Shown here piece by piece: positions 63,420-64,000 of a DNA stretch of 64,000 nt. Source of the stretch: Peribacillus butanolivorans (GTDB lineage: Bacteria > Bacillota > Bacilli > Bacillales > DSM-1321); the NCBI RefSeq assembly GCF_001273755.1, contig NZ_LGYA01000001.1, forward strand, positions 555,406-619,405, read 5' to 3'. The notes beneath the pieces were generated by a model, which did not search any database, was not told where the DNA came from, and saw only the letters and a program-made list of their open reading frames with translations. The position numbers were made by a program, and so were the translations under genes. Position 1 is the first letter of the stretch. The number at the start of each line of letters is the position of its first letter.

Positions 63420-64000
63420 GGTAGGAGCTGTAATTCTTGCAGCTGGAATGTCAACACGTATGGGAAAACCTAAACTATTATTACCTTTAAATGGTCAACC
63501 TCTTTTTAAATATGCTCTTAAAGCAGCGGTTGATGCTTCATTACAGCCAATCGTTTTAATCGCAGGTCATTATATAGAAGAAATTCGACATTATACTCAT
63601 GATTTAGAAGATATAGAAATAATTTATAATCAAAATTATGCAAATGGTATGGCTTCTTCTCTGAAACTCGGTATTCAGGCGGTAAAAAAAGATGTGGATG
63701 CTGTCATGGTTTTCTTAGCGGATCAGCCCTTAGTTTCCAAATCAATTGTACAATTACTAATTGACCACTATAAGGCTCATAAGCATGAAGGGATTCGTAT
63801 TGTCCGGTCAAAATATAAAGAAGATTTAGGTCATCCAATTCTGTTTGATGCTGAATTATTTAATGAATTCGATTCAATAGATGGAGATCAAGGAGGCAAA
63901 GAAATTATAAAAAAATATACACAATTAACAAAGATCATTTCCTTTGATAACCAGATGTGGGGAATGGATGTTGATGCACCTGAAGATTACTTAATAATGA
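63412..64000 (+). CDS. MocA-like molybdenum cofactor cytidylyltransferase (runs off right edge)
   Basis: The frame from ATG 63412 is open to the window end (196 codons). The N-terminal nucleotide-binding motif LAAGMSTRMGKPKLLLP and the MVFLADQPLVS and GHPILF segments mark the MobA-like NTP-transferase family that makes cytidylylated molybdopterin for molybdenum hydroxylases (MocA) or related activities. The family is about 200 residues, so only a few are missing. It overlaps xdhC by eight bases, so translation is coupled. Confidence 0.88.
   Translation, partial: MLKVGAVILAAGMSTRMGKPKLLLPLNGQPLFKYALKAAVDASLQPIVLIAGHYIEEIRHYTHDLEDIEIIYNQNYANGMASSLKLGIQAVKKDVDAVMVFLADQPLVSKSIVQLLIDHYKAHKHEGIRIVRSKYKEDLGHPILFDAELFNEFDSIDGDQGGKEIIKKYTQLTKIISFDNQMWGMDVDAPEDYLIM

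Overview
This window reads as chromosome from an endospore-forming Bacillaceae species, probably Bacillus or Peribacillus. Base composition is AT-rich, ribosome binding sites are strong AGGAGG types, GTG and TTG starts are common, and there are many hairpin plus U-run terminators. Sporulation and germination genes (prkA, yhbH, a gerA-type operon, glcU-gdh, a YjcZ-type peptide) and Bacillus-style regulation (Fur box, GlnK-GlnL, c-di-AMP riboswitch) support this. Species assignment is inference.

Layout. 1-3 kb: the edge of an IS1182-like transposase, a GC-rich dispersed repeat, then a minus-strand multidrug block (two SMR subunits and a BmrA-type ABC exporter). 3.4-7.3 kb: a YfmJ-type reductase, a FUSC membrane protein and a YbjN-like protein, followed by a solitary tRNA-Gly that lacks its variable loop. 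7.8-12.5 kb: a B3/4 protein, queG, yhbB, trmL and nfrA. 12.7-16.6 kb: a Fur-box-preceded iron-siderophore ABC importer. 16.7-22.4 kb: a glutamine/glutamate module with GlnK-GlnL divergent from glutaminase and an aspartate/glutamate-type symporter. 23-28 kb: prkA, an SCP2 protein, small genes and yhbH. From memory of the Bacillus subtilis map, queG-yhbB-trmL lies close to prkA-yhbH, so the iron and glutamine blocks look like insertions into a conserved neighbourhood.

28.2-36.2 kb is the most notable region. A sigma-54 activator with a GAF-like sensor and four clustered cysteines is followed by a near-perfect -24/-12 promoter and five tightly packed genes: RidA, diaminopropionate ammonia-lyase, a YgeY-type hydrolase, an N-acyl-D-amino-acid deacylase and a sodium:solute symporter. 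Two copies of a palindrome-like enhancer site overlap the last codons of the activator. The gene set suggests uptake and deacylation of an N-acylated amino acid, cleavage to pyruvate and ammonia, and RidA removal of the reactive enamine.

36.9-40.6 kb: a CynX-type exporter with a FadR-type regulator, and an amino acid permease. 41.3-45.2 kb: a gerA-type germinant receptor operon whose A and C genes carry frameshifts. 45.2-48.1 kb: small spore-type genes and a frameshifted cytochrome P450. 48.3-50.4 kb: a c-di-AMP riboswitch and the potassium importer kimA. 50.8-52.4 kb: glcU-gdh. 52.7-56.1 kb: a sulfone-scavenging set (FMN reductase, SfnG, a frameshifted SfnC-like flavoenzyme). 56.1-59 kb: a BASS transporter, signal peptidase I and cobT. 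59-64 kb: a dehydrogenase fragment, two tiny ORFs, a PAS sigma-54 activator, a broken membrane protein, and xdhC plus a MocA-like gene that runs off the edge, pointing to a molybdenum hydroxylase cluster beyond the window.

Frameshifts recur in this window (gerA twice, gerC, P450, the SfnC-like gene, a membrane protein). Several sit in or beside A or T runs, so sequencing error must be weighed against real decay or transcriptional slippage.
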